Source: Alphaproteobacteria bacterium (lineage in GTDB: Bacteria; Pseudomonadota; Alphaproteobacteria; Micropepsales; Micropepsaceae). From it: 10,458 nucleotides of DNA. The stretch's first letter is position 1; each line of letters begins with the position of its first letter. The translations under genes were made by a program, and so were the position numbers. The notes beneath the pieces are model-generated. The model worked only from the letters and a program-made list of their open reading frames with translations, searched no databases and was not told the origin of the DNA. The stretch lies in contig JAGWRJ010000695.1 in the NCBI GenBank assembly GCA_028869725.1, positions 1 through 10,458 on the forward strand, written 5' to 3'. Shown here piece by piece: positions 1 through 5,832 of this stretch.

Positions 1-124
1 GAACGGTTTATTTGCGTCAATTCGGTCGAGTGGCATGCAGACAGGATGCGGCCATGGCAGTGTTGCGCGTGTTGGGCGCAGAGTGTTCGTGCCAGGATTG
101 AGATGTGCGGGTATGCCGTTGCGA
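1..124. other. Left flanking DNA, no gene seen
   Basis: This stretch lies outside the left copy of the attachment repeat, so it should be the DNA that originally followed the tRNA-Gln gene. I see no convincing coding region, RNA or terminator in it. Confidence 0.4.
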
Positions 125-141
125 TGGCTGGGGGACCTGGA
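125..141. repeat. attL: 17-bp copy of tRNA-Gln 3' end
   Basis: This is identical to 10319-10335. The match stops at 141 (left continues GCCG, right continues TTCG) and just before 125. Only the last 17 nt of the tRNA, CCA included, are present, so this is an attachment-site core and not a second tRNA gene. Confidence 0.85.
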
Positions 142-205
142 GCCGTTGCCAACCGCCTGAAATTGCCGGATTTCCTTAGCTGTTAGGACCGGATTTGTGG
201 CTATA

Positions 206-226
206 TGGGAGCATTGTGGGAGCGTT
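206..226. repeat. Left integrase arm-type site candidate (21 bp)
   Basis: This 21-bp stretch is identical and in the same orientation to 10226-10246. It contains two 9-bp units 11 bp apart, TATGGGAGC (204-212) and TGTGGGAGC (215-223). It lies 64 bp inside attL; its partner lies 72 bp inside attR. Repeats close to both att cores, with one-helical-turn spacing, fit tyrosine-recombinase arm-binding sites. That role is inferred. Confidence 0.55.
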
Positions 227-270
227 CTGGCAGGCCGGTCAAGGCGGTGGAATGGCACCCAGCAATGGCT

Positions 271-320
271 AAAAAACCAGCCGCCGCGTCTAGCACCCCA
301 AGGCACTATCAGCGGCGGCT
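271..320 (-). terminator. Intrinsic terminator after the virion gene
   Basis: Read on the minus strand, AGCCGCCGC (320-312) pairs perfectly with GCGGCGGCT (287-279), and GG plus six Ts (276-271) follow. The 24-nt loop can fold further. The stem begins 8 nt past the TAA stop of the large minus-strand gene, so it probably ends that transcript. Confidence 0.8.
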
Positions 321-327
321 TATTATC

Positions 328-2958
328 TTATCGTCCGTATAGCTTCGAGCCGAGCAGAGCCCGCACCTTGGCCCGTTGTACCGGGTCGAGGGTGTCGAGG
401 ATCGCGGCGCGCGTCCCGGCGTTGCTTACGTGCCGAGCTTCAGACACGGCCTGGGCGGCTTCGGGCATCCCTTCGGCTGTGAGTTGGTGCATGGCAGTGC
501 TGTAGGTCGATTGCCGCGCGGCGGCTGCGGTTGCGTACTTCACATGATCGCGGACATCGGTGGTGGCGTTGCCCGTCCCTTGCGTTTGGGCAGTGGCCAG
601 GGGCGTGGTGTCGCCGTCCGCCTTCACGGCCAAGGCATGGGACAGCACCGATTCAAGCGCCGCCGTTGCAGCTCCACTAGCGTGGTGGAGCGGAAGGTTG
701 TCCGTGATGTGCTGACCAATGGCGTCATGCTGTGCGGGTGTCAGTGCGCCAGCTCCCGCCGCGCGGTCGAGACCGGCCTTGAGGTCATCAAGGGACAGCG
801 CCATCCCGCCACGCCAAAGGGCTTGGCTGGTGAGGTAGTCAGACAGGCCCATAAGCCCAGAAGCAGAAGGCTGGGCGAATGGCCCGCCAAGAGTCGCCTG
901 GGACTCGCTTGGAGGCTGCACAGGGCTGGGCGGTGTGGGACTACCTGACACGGGCGACGAGTCGCCAGCGGGCTTCCCCGAGTCGTCCTGAGGCTGTCCG
1001 CCAGCCAGCCGCTGCGTCCTCTCAGCGCCCCGCACCAAGTCATTGGCAGCAGCGTTGATGGCGTCGATGCCAACATTACCGCCAGGGGTTTCCTCGGCGG
1101 CGTTTAGCGTAAGCTGATGTTTGGCTGCGGTGTCCCATGCCTTTCCTGCCGGGGCAGCATCACGGAGCGGCTGGCCGAAGGAGTACTGCGCCGTAGCGCG
1201 TTGCATGAGATTGTCGAAGCCGCCGTCAACCAATGCCGCCCGAGCCGCGCGGCCAATAGGATGGTCAGGGCCGTATTTGGCGAGCATTGCGGCTTGATTT
1301 TGGGCCGCCGCTTGCTGGCCCTGCTGTTCCGGTGTCGGGCCTGATGGCGGCGCATAGGCCGTGCGGGCGGCTTGGAGGTCAACCAGAGAAGACCCAGGCA
1401 ACGCAGCCCCAGCACGCCGTAGGGCGAGACGTGCGGCGGCTTGTTGCCTCAGCACGGGCGGAATATTGGCCCCGGTAAGGCTGTCGACGCCGCCAGCAAG
1501 GGCGGACGCCACCTTGGGAGCCACAGCCCCGGCCATGCCGCCAAGTAAGGCCCCGGGCTCGCCGCCGTGCATGAAACCAAGCGCCGCCCCGCCGAGAGAT
1601 TCTACAGCCTTGGCGGTCGAGGTGTTCAGGAGCTTGTCGACAAGAGGCCGTAATGTCCCGTCAGTAGTGCCGTCCCGCGTGACCGTGGACAGGTCGAGCA
1701 GGCCATTACGTAGAGCCGTCTTGTCGGCTTCAGGCAGGCCGAGGGAGTCGAACTGAGCCAGGGCCGAGGTGGGGACGGAAGAGTCACCAGGGTGGAGCGT
1801 TCCGGCCTTGGCGGCGTCGAGAAGAGGCTGAAGAACGGCTAGGCGGTCATTCTCAGACAGAGCGCCGCTTTGCTTTAGGCGTCCCATGGAGGCTGACAGC
1901 TCGCCCTGAAGCTGACCGCTCAATCCAGTGGCGGCGTCGGTTGCCGAGGTTGGGGCGGTTGTATTCTTGGTCGCCTGGACGCGGTTGGCGAGTTCCTGGG
2001 CGACACGGACTGTCGAAGCCGCTTGCTCGGGGTGAATCGCCGCCGCCGCGCGGGATGTGGGCATGTCTTTGAGAGCAGACGCGCCGTCGACCATCCCCGT
2101 GAGGAGGCCGCCGGTTGCTGCTGCTTGGCCTGCTGAATCGGCCAGACCTGAGGCGGTCATTTGCCCTGTCCCGGCAGAGTTGGCGGCGTAGTTGCCAGCA
2201 CCCACGACAGCACCTGTCCCGGCATTGGTGGCCATGCGCCCGAGAGCGCGGACTACAGCAGACTTTGCGTCAGCGCCCAGCGCCCCAAGGCCCGGAACTT
2301 TACCAAGACCCAGCGCGGCTTTGCCGCCGAGGCCGTTTAGCAAGGCATCACCGCCAGCCGCCGCAAGGTCGCCCATGGATGGCGAAGACTCGCCCTGGGC
2401 AGACATTCGGTCATGTAGCGTATTCCCAGCGGCGGATGCAGCAAGGACGTATGGAGCAGCCGGGCCGGTGAGCGCAGCGCCGAGCATGGACGGAGCAGCC
2501 CCAGCGATAAGCCCGGCGGCATCGTGAGCGGCGCTTCCGAAGCCAGAGACCGGCTCAGGCTGATAATTCTCATTGCCGTGGATGGTCTGGGCGAGATTGG
2601 CGAGGCTTTGGTCGAAGGCTGTGTCCGGTTTTGTCCCGGTAGTCTTCGCTATGGCGTTGTCAGCCAGCTGGTTCAGTTGAGCGAGACCGCCGACGAAGTC
2701 GCCAGCGCCGTTGCGGATGGCGGTAATTAGGCTGTCAGTGGTGGACTGCGAGGGGGCGGACGTTTCCGCAGGCGTACCCTGAGAAGAGATATCCTGAGGC
2801 TTTGAGCTGTCAGACTGAGCGTCAGGAAGCTGGCCGTAAGCCTGGATCATGGCCTGTTTGGCCTTGTTGATGCCGCCCTGAATTTCGGCGGGTGTTGCGG
2901 TGTCAGGCCAAGATAGGGTTGCGGAGTGTGTGCCATAGGTAAGGGTTGCGGTGGGCAT
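328..2958 (-). CDS. Phage virion/DNA-ejection-type protein, Ala/Gly-rich
   Basis: This gene encodes an 876-aa protein extremely rich in Ala and Gly. No enzymatic motif is recognised. The N-terminus (residues 1-42) is a compact module of the ATLTYGTHSATLSWPDTAT type followed by PAEIQGGINKAK. Such short modules are common at the start of large phage internal or ejection proteins. Ala/Gly-rich hydrophobic stretches lie at about residues 147-180, 245-295 and 455-500 and could insert into a membrane or pack as helices. A Pro/Ser linker spans about 654-690, followed by a helical C-terminal domain ending in a positively charged segment. The ATG at 2958 is preferred over an in-frame TTG at 3039, because the extra 27 residues are low-complexity and Pro-rich and overlap the divergent gene's leader. 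The ribosome site is weak (AAAAGA). A strong terminator follows the stop. It stands alone, without other structural genes. The virion role is inferred from composition and layout. Confidence 0.6.
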   Translation of the reverse strand: MPTATLTYGTHSATLSWPDTATPAEIQGGINKAKQAMIQAYGQLPDAQSDSSKPQDISSQGTPAETSAPSQSTTDSLITAIRNGAGDFVGGLAQLNQLADNAIAKTTGTKPDTAFDQSLANLAQTIHGNENYQPEPVSGFGSAAHDAAGLIAGAAPSMLGAALTGPAAPYVLAASAAGNTLHDRMSAQGESSPSMGDLAAAGGDALLNGLGGKAALGLGKVPGLGALGADAKSAVVRALGRMATNAGTGAVVGAGNYAANSAGTGQMTASGLADSAGQAAATGGLLTGMVDGASALKDMPTSRAAAAIHPEQAASTVRVAQELANRVQATKNTTAPTSATDAATGLSGQLQGELSASMGRLKQSGALSENDRLAVLQPLLDAAKAGTLHPGDSSVPTSALAQFDSLGLPEADKTALRNGLLDLSTVTRDGTTDGTLRPLVDKLLNTSTAKAVESLGGAALGFMHGGEPGALLGGMAGAVAPKVASALAGGVDSLTGANIPPVLRQQAAARLALRRAGAALPGSSLVDLQAARTAYAPPSGPTPEQQGQQAAAQNQAAMLAKYGPDHPIGRAARAALVDGGFDNLMQRATAQYSFGQPLRDAAPAGKAWDTAAKHQLTLNAAEETPGGNVGIDAINAAANDLVRGAERTQRLAGGQPQDDSGKPAGDSSPVSGSPTPPSPVQPPSESQATLGGPFAQPSASGLMGLSDYLTSQALWRGGMALSLDDLKAGLDRAAGAGALTPAQHDAIGQHITDNLPLHHASGAATAALESVLSHALAVKADGDTTPLATAQTQGTGNATTDVRDHVKYATAAAARQSTYSTAMHQLTAEGMPEAAQAVSEARHVSNAGTRAAILDTLDPVQRAKVRALLGSKLYGR

Positions 2959-3001
2959 GGGGAGTCTTTTCGGGGTTGGTGGTTGGGATGGTGGGGCGGG
3001 G

Positions 3002-3031
3002 TTGAACGTTTCGCCCGCAGACGTGTTAGAG
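3002..3031 (+). promoter_or_regulatory. Weak candidate promoter for the Abi-like gene
   Basis: TTGAAC (3002-3007) and TTAGAG (3026-3031) are separated by 18 bp, upstream of the GTG start at 3059. The -35 match is fair and the -10 match poor, so this is tentative. Confidence 0.2.
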
Positions 3032-3058
3032 TTGCCCAAGAATGAAGAGGACGGAGCC

Positions 3059-3718
3059 GTGACGAACGAACTAGAACTATTCCAGCTTATTCAGGGGGGC
3101 GGCAAAGACCTCGTACAAATCGTGGGTACAGTAAAAGCGCTTGACGAACTGCATAAATGGGGCGGAACCGCCATAGTTCTGGTCAAGGGTTGGGTTGGGA
3201 AACGGCAGGCAGAAAACATCAAGGCCACCGCCGAGAAAGTCCAAGAGAAAATTAAGGGTATTGATTCAGAGCGATTGTCGGAACCGTCACCTTCCGTGGC
3301 TCAACCACTTATTGAGGCGGCGATGCAGGAGAGCAGGCCGGAGCTTCAGGAACTGTGGGCCGGACTGCTGGCGAGTGCGATGCTGGATGATGGCAAGAAT
3401 GCCCGCTATGAATTTAAAGACATCCTGGCGAAGATGAGTCCGCAGGATGCGGTCGTTTTAGGTATTCTTCGAGACATGCCCGAAAAGCACTGGCGCGATA
3501 TTTCGGAAAGCAAAATCGAACATTACATTGTGTCGGCACTCAAGGATAAAGGCTATGATTGGTTTGTTTTTGAGGCGTCGGTAAGACGCCTGTACGAACT
3601 TCATTGTGCCGACCCAAGCAGCATGGTGGCGAAATTCCCAGAAGAACGATACCGGTTGCGCCGCCCTGAAGTCAGTTCGCTGGGCTGGCTGTTCTTGGAG
3701 GCAGTCAATCCGCATTAA
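3059..3718 (+). CDS. DUF4393/Abi-alpha-like protein, possible phage defence
   Basis: The predicted protein has 219 aa. It has an acidic, helical start, a hydrophobic segment at about residues 34-46 (KWGGTAIVLVKGWVGKR) and a charged, coiled-coil-like helix at about 47-68. The most telling block is residues 81-137. It reads PLIEAAMQESRPELQELWAG, then LLASAM, and ends EFKDILAKMSPQDAVVL. This closely follows the DUF4393/Abi-alpha pattern, in which an 'L+ELWA.LLA.AM' helix precedes a 'F..IL..LSP.DA..L' helix. Family members are linked to abortive infection, but the mechanism is not settled. The GTG at 3059 is chosen because GAGG lies 8 nt upstream; an in-frame reading from 2951 would add 36 Gly-rich residues with no ribosome site. 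It diverges from the virion gene, and its 3' end abuts the truncated Bro-N pseudogene. Base composition is visibly less GC-rich than the virion gene, which suggests separate acquisition. Family assignment is moderately sure; the defence role is inferred. Confidence 0.65.
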   Translation: MTNELELFQLIQGGGKDLVQIVGTVKALDELHKWGGTAIVLVKGWVGKRQAENIKATAEKVQEKIKGIDSERLSEPSPSVAQPLIEAAMQESRPELQELWAGLLASAMLDDGKNARYEFKDILAKMSPQDAVVLGILRDMPEKHWRDISESKIEHYIVSALKDKGYDWFVFEASVRRLYELHCADPSSMVAKFPEERYRLRRPEVSSLGWLFLEAVNPH

Positions 3719-3732
3719 TCTTGCAGAGCGGG

Positions 3733-4080
3733 CCTCGACTTTCTCCTTACCTACGACGTACGAACCGTCCTTACGAATAACGGGCAGCACCACGCGGTGA
3801 CGCAGTCCTGAAACTCACGGGCCTCGGGTTTGTCTGAGCGCATGATACAGCTTGTATAGGCCGCTTTCAGCCAGCAGAGTGGCTTGCTATGTCTTAAGAC
3901 CCTCCCTCTGGGGCACACGGCAGGACTCACTTGGGTCTAGGTAGCGGATATAGTGGCCAGTTCCCCGACTCTTGTCGAGGCCCAGGACATCCCGGACATC
4001 CGCAGCGACAAACCTCGGGTTGCCGTCTAGCGTGACGGTGCGGATGGTGTGGGCTTGGTTTATAAGGCCGGGGTGCCAGA
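3733..4080 (-). pseudogene. Bro-N domain antirepressor pseudogene
   Basis: Read on the minus strand, the fragments line up with one Bro-N domain, the N-terminal DNA-binding domain of phage antirepressors. First comes IRTVTLDGNPRFVAADVRDV, then LGLDKSRGTGHYIRYLDPSE. An in-frame TAG (3889-3887) interrupts the next part, ATLLAESGLYKLY. A shift near 3842-3848 gives MRSDKPEAREFQDCVT, and a second shift near 3790-3800 gives VVLPVIRKDGSYVVGKEKVE. These follow the family order 'SESGLY.L..RS.KPEAR.FQ.WV...VLPAIRK.G.Y'. The start codon is unclear, and the C-terminal KilA-C/ANT half is absent because the Abi-like gene ends only about 15 bp away. With one stop and two frameshifts it cannot make a functional protein. 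The domain assignment is firm, while the exact shift positions are approximate. Confidence 0.8.
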
Positions 4081-4088
4081 TGAATGCT

Positions 4089-4095
4089 AAGGAGG
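4089..4095 (+). promoter_or_regulatory. Strong Shine-Dalgarno for the 80-aa gene
   Basis: The sequence AAGGAGG lies 7 nt before the ATG at 4103. It is the best ribosome binding site in the window, and it decides this start over the in-frame TTG at 4097. Confidence 0.7.
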
Positions 4096-4102
4096 ATTGA
4101 CT

Positions 4103-4345
4103 ATGGCAGAGGGTTTTCACGAACGCGACCGCCAAGAAATGACTGATGATCAAGTGCGGCTCGATATAAAATTAGAAGCATTGCAAATGGGGAGTCTTCC
4201 CACCGGCATGTTCACCCGCAGGCAAGTCCGATTAATTGAAGAGCTTCGTGAGGCAGGGGAACTTGTGGAAGGGGAGCATGGCTTTACCTTGTCCGAGGAA
4301 GAACAGCGGAAGCTGAAAGAGTTGATAAACAAAAAGAGTCGATAA
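4103..4345 (+). CDS. Small charged helical protein, function unknown
   Basis: This gene encodes 80 aa preceded by a near-perfect Shine-Dalgarno. I do not recognise the family. The protein is highly charged and predicted helical. A middle segment of the type GMFTRRQVRLIEELREAGEL resembles a small helix-turn-helix or coiled-coil region, and an E/K-rich tail (LSEEEQRKLKELINKKSR) follows. There is no signal peptide or membrane segment. It lies between two decayed antirepressor genes on the opposite strand, and its antisense strand supplies the Ser-rich tail of the Rha-like reading frame. An intact gene with a strong ribosome site among broken genes suggests cargo or a regulatory micro-protein inserted during decay. 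A partner to the Abi-like gene 385 bp upstream is conceivable, but there is no direct evidence. Confidence 0.65.
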   Translation: MAEGFHERDRQEMTDDQVRLDIKLEALQMGSLPTGMFTRRQVRLIEELREAGELVEGEHGFTLSEEEQRKLKELINKKSR

Positions 4346-4779
4346 AACATGTAGGGTTTTACCCTGAGTGCTACTAGACCTGCCCAGGCAGCTGCCTTCT
4401 GCTCCGCTAGGTCAGCCGCAAGACGTAACGCCTCCGCGAACGTGGTCGGGATGGCGGGGGCCTGCCGGGCTTCGAGTTCCTGCCAGCGGTCGATGATGCG
4501 GGCGCGGAGTTCTACCGAGTAGCCTGACACAAGGATTAGGGTTTCGCGTTTGGGCAGATTGAAGCAGGGCAAGTACCTCCCGGTGGCATCGCGGTACTGG
4601 CCCGAAAACTCGGGTGAGTGTAATCCGAGGCTTTTGAGCATCTTACGGATATCCGCCATAACATGGTCATGGCGTTTCCCCGTCAACTCCGCGATCTCGC
4701 GACTGGACATGGTGATGGGCTGGTTGGTGGTCTTGGTGGTCAGCTGCTCTATAGGTGCCCTCAAAACTGAGGACAGCAC
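4150..4779 (-). CDS. Rha-family phage regulator, C-terminally truncated
   Basis: The frame is open for 209 codons, but only the first 129 or so look like real protein. That part reads TMSSREIAELTGKRHDHVMA and DIRKMLKSLGLHSPEFSGQY, then a conserved block (YLPCFNLPKRETLILVSGYS) and a helix ending AEALRLAADLAEQK. This is the Rha / phage-regulator N-terminal domain, often followed in intact proteins by a C-terminal ANT-type domain. After about position 4390 the similarity stops, and the rest (residues 130-209) is the antisense of the 80-aa gene, with a Ser-rich composition typical of non-coding frames. The GTG at 4779 is the longest start; it sits inside a dyad (4750-4784) and has no clear ribosome site. 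An ATG at 4710 would cut off the usual residues before TMSSREI. It is probably a truncated, non-functional antirepressor. The domain is confidently identified, while expression is doubtful. Confidence 0.65.
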   Translation of the reverse strand: MLSSVLRAPIEQLTTKTTNQPITMSSREIAELTGKRHDHVMADIRKMLKSLGLHSPEFSGQYRDATGRYLPCFNLPKRETLILVSGYSVELRARIIDRWQELEARQAPAIPTTFAEALRLAADLAEQKAAAWAGLVALRVKPYMFYRLFLFINSFSFRCSSSDKVKPCSPSTSSPASRSSSINRTCLRVNMPVGRLPICNASNFISSRT

Positions 4780-4784
4780 CTATA
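4750..4784. promoter_or_regulatory. Long dyad at the Rha gene start
   Basis: TATAGGTGC (4750-4758) pairs with GCACCTATA (4776-4784). Inside it CCTCA (4759-4763) pairs with TGAGG (4768-4772) around an AAAC loop, with a 3-nt bulge at 4773-4775. There is no T-run on either strand, so it is not a standard terminator. An operator or an RNA hairpin over the start of the Rha frame is plausible. Confidence 0.45.
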
Positions 4785-4811
4785 ACCAGCACACTGACTT
4801 CATGATAGATA

Positions 4812-4827
4812 CGCTCAAACTTGAGCG
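4812..4827. promoter_or_regulatory. 16-bp palindrome, operator-like
   Basis: CGCTCAAACTTGAGCG is a palindrome with 7-bp arms around AC. It lies in the short intergenic space upstream of the Rha frame and looks like a dimeric repressor site. The binding protein is unknown. Confidence 0.4.
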
Positions 4828-4836
4828 CATTGACGC

Positions 4837-4937
4837 CTAATTGATTGAGTTGATCTTAGCTACTCCTGAAATTTTAAGGCCAGCTTTCGCAACAAACCAC
4901 AGGTTGACGTCGAGTATGACGGTGCGGATGATGTCGT
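4837..4937 (-). pseudogene. Second, short Bro-N relic
   Basis: On the minus strand this reads IIRTVILDVNLWFVAKAGLK and then ISGVAKINSIN before a TAG at 4839-4837. The first 15 residues match the start of the other Bro-N pseudogene (IRTVTLDGNPRFVAA). The DNA also agrees: 14 bp, TGACGGTGCGGATG, is identical at 4917-4930 and 4033-4046, with further similarity to either side. No start codon is in frame. It is the N-terminal stump of a second antirepressor or a duplicated fragment of the first. Confidence 0.65.
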
Positions 4938-4940
4938 CCG

Positions 4941-4972
4941 GTTGCTATATGGCAATCATTTATTATAGCAAC
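4941..4972. promoter_or_regulatory. 9-bp inverted repeat with promoter-like arms
   Basis: GTTGCTATA (4941-4949) and TATAGCAAC (4964-4972) are perfect inverted arms, 14 bp apart, in AT-rich DNA. On each strand the arms also give TTGCTA, 16 bp, then TATAGC, a weak sigma-70-like pair. It lies between the Bro-N relic (minus) and the 128-aa gene (plus), as expected for a divergent promoter/operator. The role is inferred. Confidence 0.4.
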
Positions 4973-5001
4973 AATGTCAACAGAAGCAGTGTAAGAAGTC
5001 C

Positions 5002-5388
5002 ATGAATCCATTACCATTTTCAGAACTGGCCGACAAAATAGCCCGGCGGGCAGCCTCTGTGTACAAAGAGCATTACAAACCTGATTGGGCTTATGACGCG
5101 AAAGATCGAACAGGTGAGGCGGAAAGCTATACCCTCTTCAGCGTTGCTCTTGTTGCTTTTGCATCTGAATACTGCCGCACGCTAGGATATAGTGGGGACA
5201 AGGGCGATGCGCTGACAATGCTTGCTTCGGGGGTAGGGTACGCAGTCGACGCCATGGGAGGAAGTGAGGAAATCTTTGAACTCTGCTATAATGCAGCGAA
5301 GAAAGCCGCCAAGGAGCCTGCCTTTCAAAGTGTAATTGAATTTGTGAACGATGAATTAGACCGGATGGAAATGCCCCATAACCCATAA
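5002..5388 (+). CDS. Hypothetical protein, 128 aa
   Basis: I do not recognise this family. The 128-aa protein begins at ATG 5002 with a weak upstream purine stretch (TAAGAAG) and has a convincing coding character. It is mostly helical and soluble, with aromatic residues spread through (YKEHYKPDWAYDAKDRTGEA, then YTLFSVALVAFASEYCRTLG). A helix SGVGYAVDAMGGSEEIFELC follows, and the tail is acidic (FVNDELDRMEMPHNP). There is no signal peptide or transmembrane segment. The gene stands alone, with an inverted repeat about 30 bp upstream that may control it. No plus-strand gene lies within 600 bp upstream or 440 bp downstream. It is less GC-rich than the phage-derived genes, which fits separate acquisition. 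It is likely cargo of unknown role. Confidence 0.7.
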   Translation: MNPLPFSELADKIARRAASVYKEHYKPDWAYDAKDRTGEAESYTLFSVALVAFASEYCRTLGYSGDKGDALTMLASGVGYAVDAMGGSEEIFELCYNAAKKAAKEPAFQSVIEFVNDELDRMEMPHNP

Positions 5389-5832
5389 CCCGCTTGGCGC
5401 TGAAAGGCCGTCCGGTGCCGCCATAAGAGGGCCGGGAGCCTACCCGGTGGGTGATTTTTCAACCGCCGCGCGTCACACAGAGCGCAGGACACAAGACAAC
5501 AACAACAACCTTTAGCGGCTTTTTTGGAATGCTTGAACAGACACCCGGTGGTGTCGTTTTCCATCGCTGAAAATCTCGCTTTGTCTTTTGGCTTTGCGTA
5601 CGGCTGGCGCGTTGTTTGCAATTCGCGTCTGTCGAGTTTCTGAATCGTGATAGCTGATTAAGCGAATAGTCGATTAGGCAGTTGACCTAATCAGTACCAG
5701 CACTGACCGTGCCAAATGATGCGCTGAAGCCATGCGTTTCTGGAATCACACCGATTCCAAATCGACTCGAGTCAGCGGGAGTCGGCCATGTCACAACCCA
5801 GTCAACGAGGGTTGTTTGATCGGTGAGACGTT
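5389..5832. other. Non-coding gap with dyads
   Basis: I see no credible gene here. The stretch holds a tandem CCCATAACCCATAACCC at the 5' edge (5374-5392, overlapping the preceding stop), a short ACA-repeat run (5496-5510) and a small hairpin GACACC-CGGT-GGTGTC plus GTTTT (5540-5560) that could be a weak terminator. Between 5654 and 5773 there are several inverted repeats in front of the serine recombinase. Confidence 0.4.
5654..5773. promoter_or_regulatory. Dyad cluster upstream of the serine recombinase
   Basis: Four perfect inverted repeats lie within 120 bp. CTGATTA (5654-5660) pairs with TAATCAG (5688-5694). Nested inside, GATTAGG (5672-5678) pairs with CCTAATC (5686-5692). TGGAATC (5741-5747) pairs with GATTCCA (5753-5759). 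GACTCGAGTC (5764-5773) is a full palindrome. Serine resolvases often recombine at dyad sites next to their own gene and repress themselves there, so this may be a res-like site. That is inference. Confidence 0.4.

Noticed and set aside
285..295. 11-bp CGCGTCTAGCA shared with 10410-10420
   Set aside because: It is short, one copy lies inside the element and one outside, and neither is placed symmetrically to the att cores. Chance is likely.
4150..4345. C-terminal tail of the Rha reading frame as real protein
   Set aside because: It is the exact antisense of the 80-aa gene, Ser-rich and without the expected C-terminal domain. The opposite-strand gene with a strong ribosome site explains the open frame better.
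5433..5459. ACCCGGTGGGT followed by ATTTTT as a terminator for the 128-aa gene
   Set aside because: The stem is only 4-5 bp around a 3-nt loop, too weak to support a terminator call.
5496..5510. ACA trinucleotide run
   Set aside because: Only about four units. Simple low-complexity DNA with no sign of a CRISPR or functional repeat.
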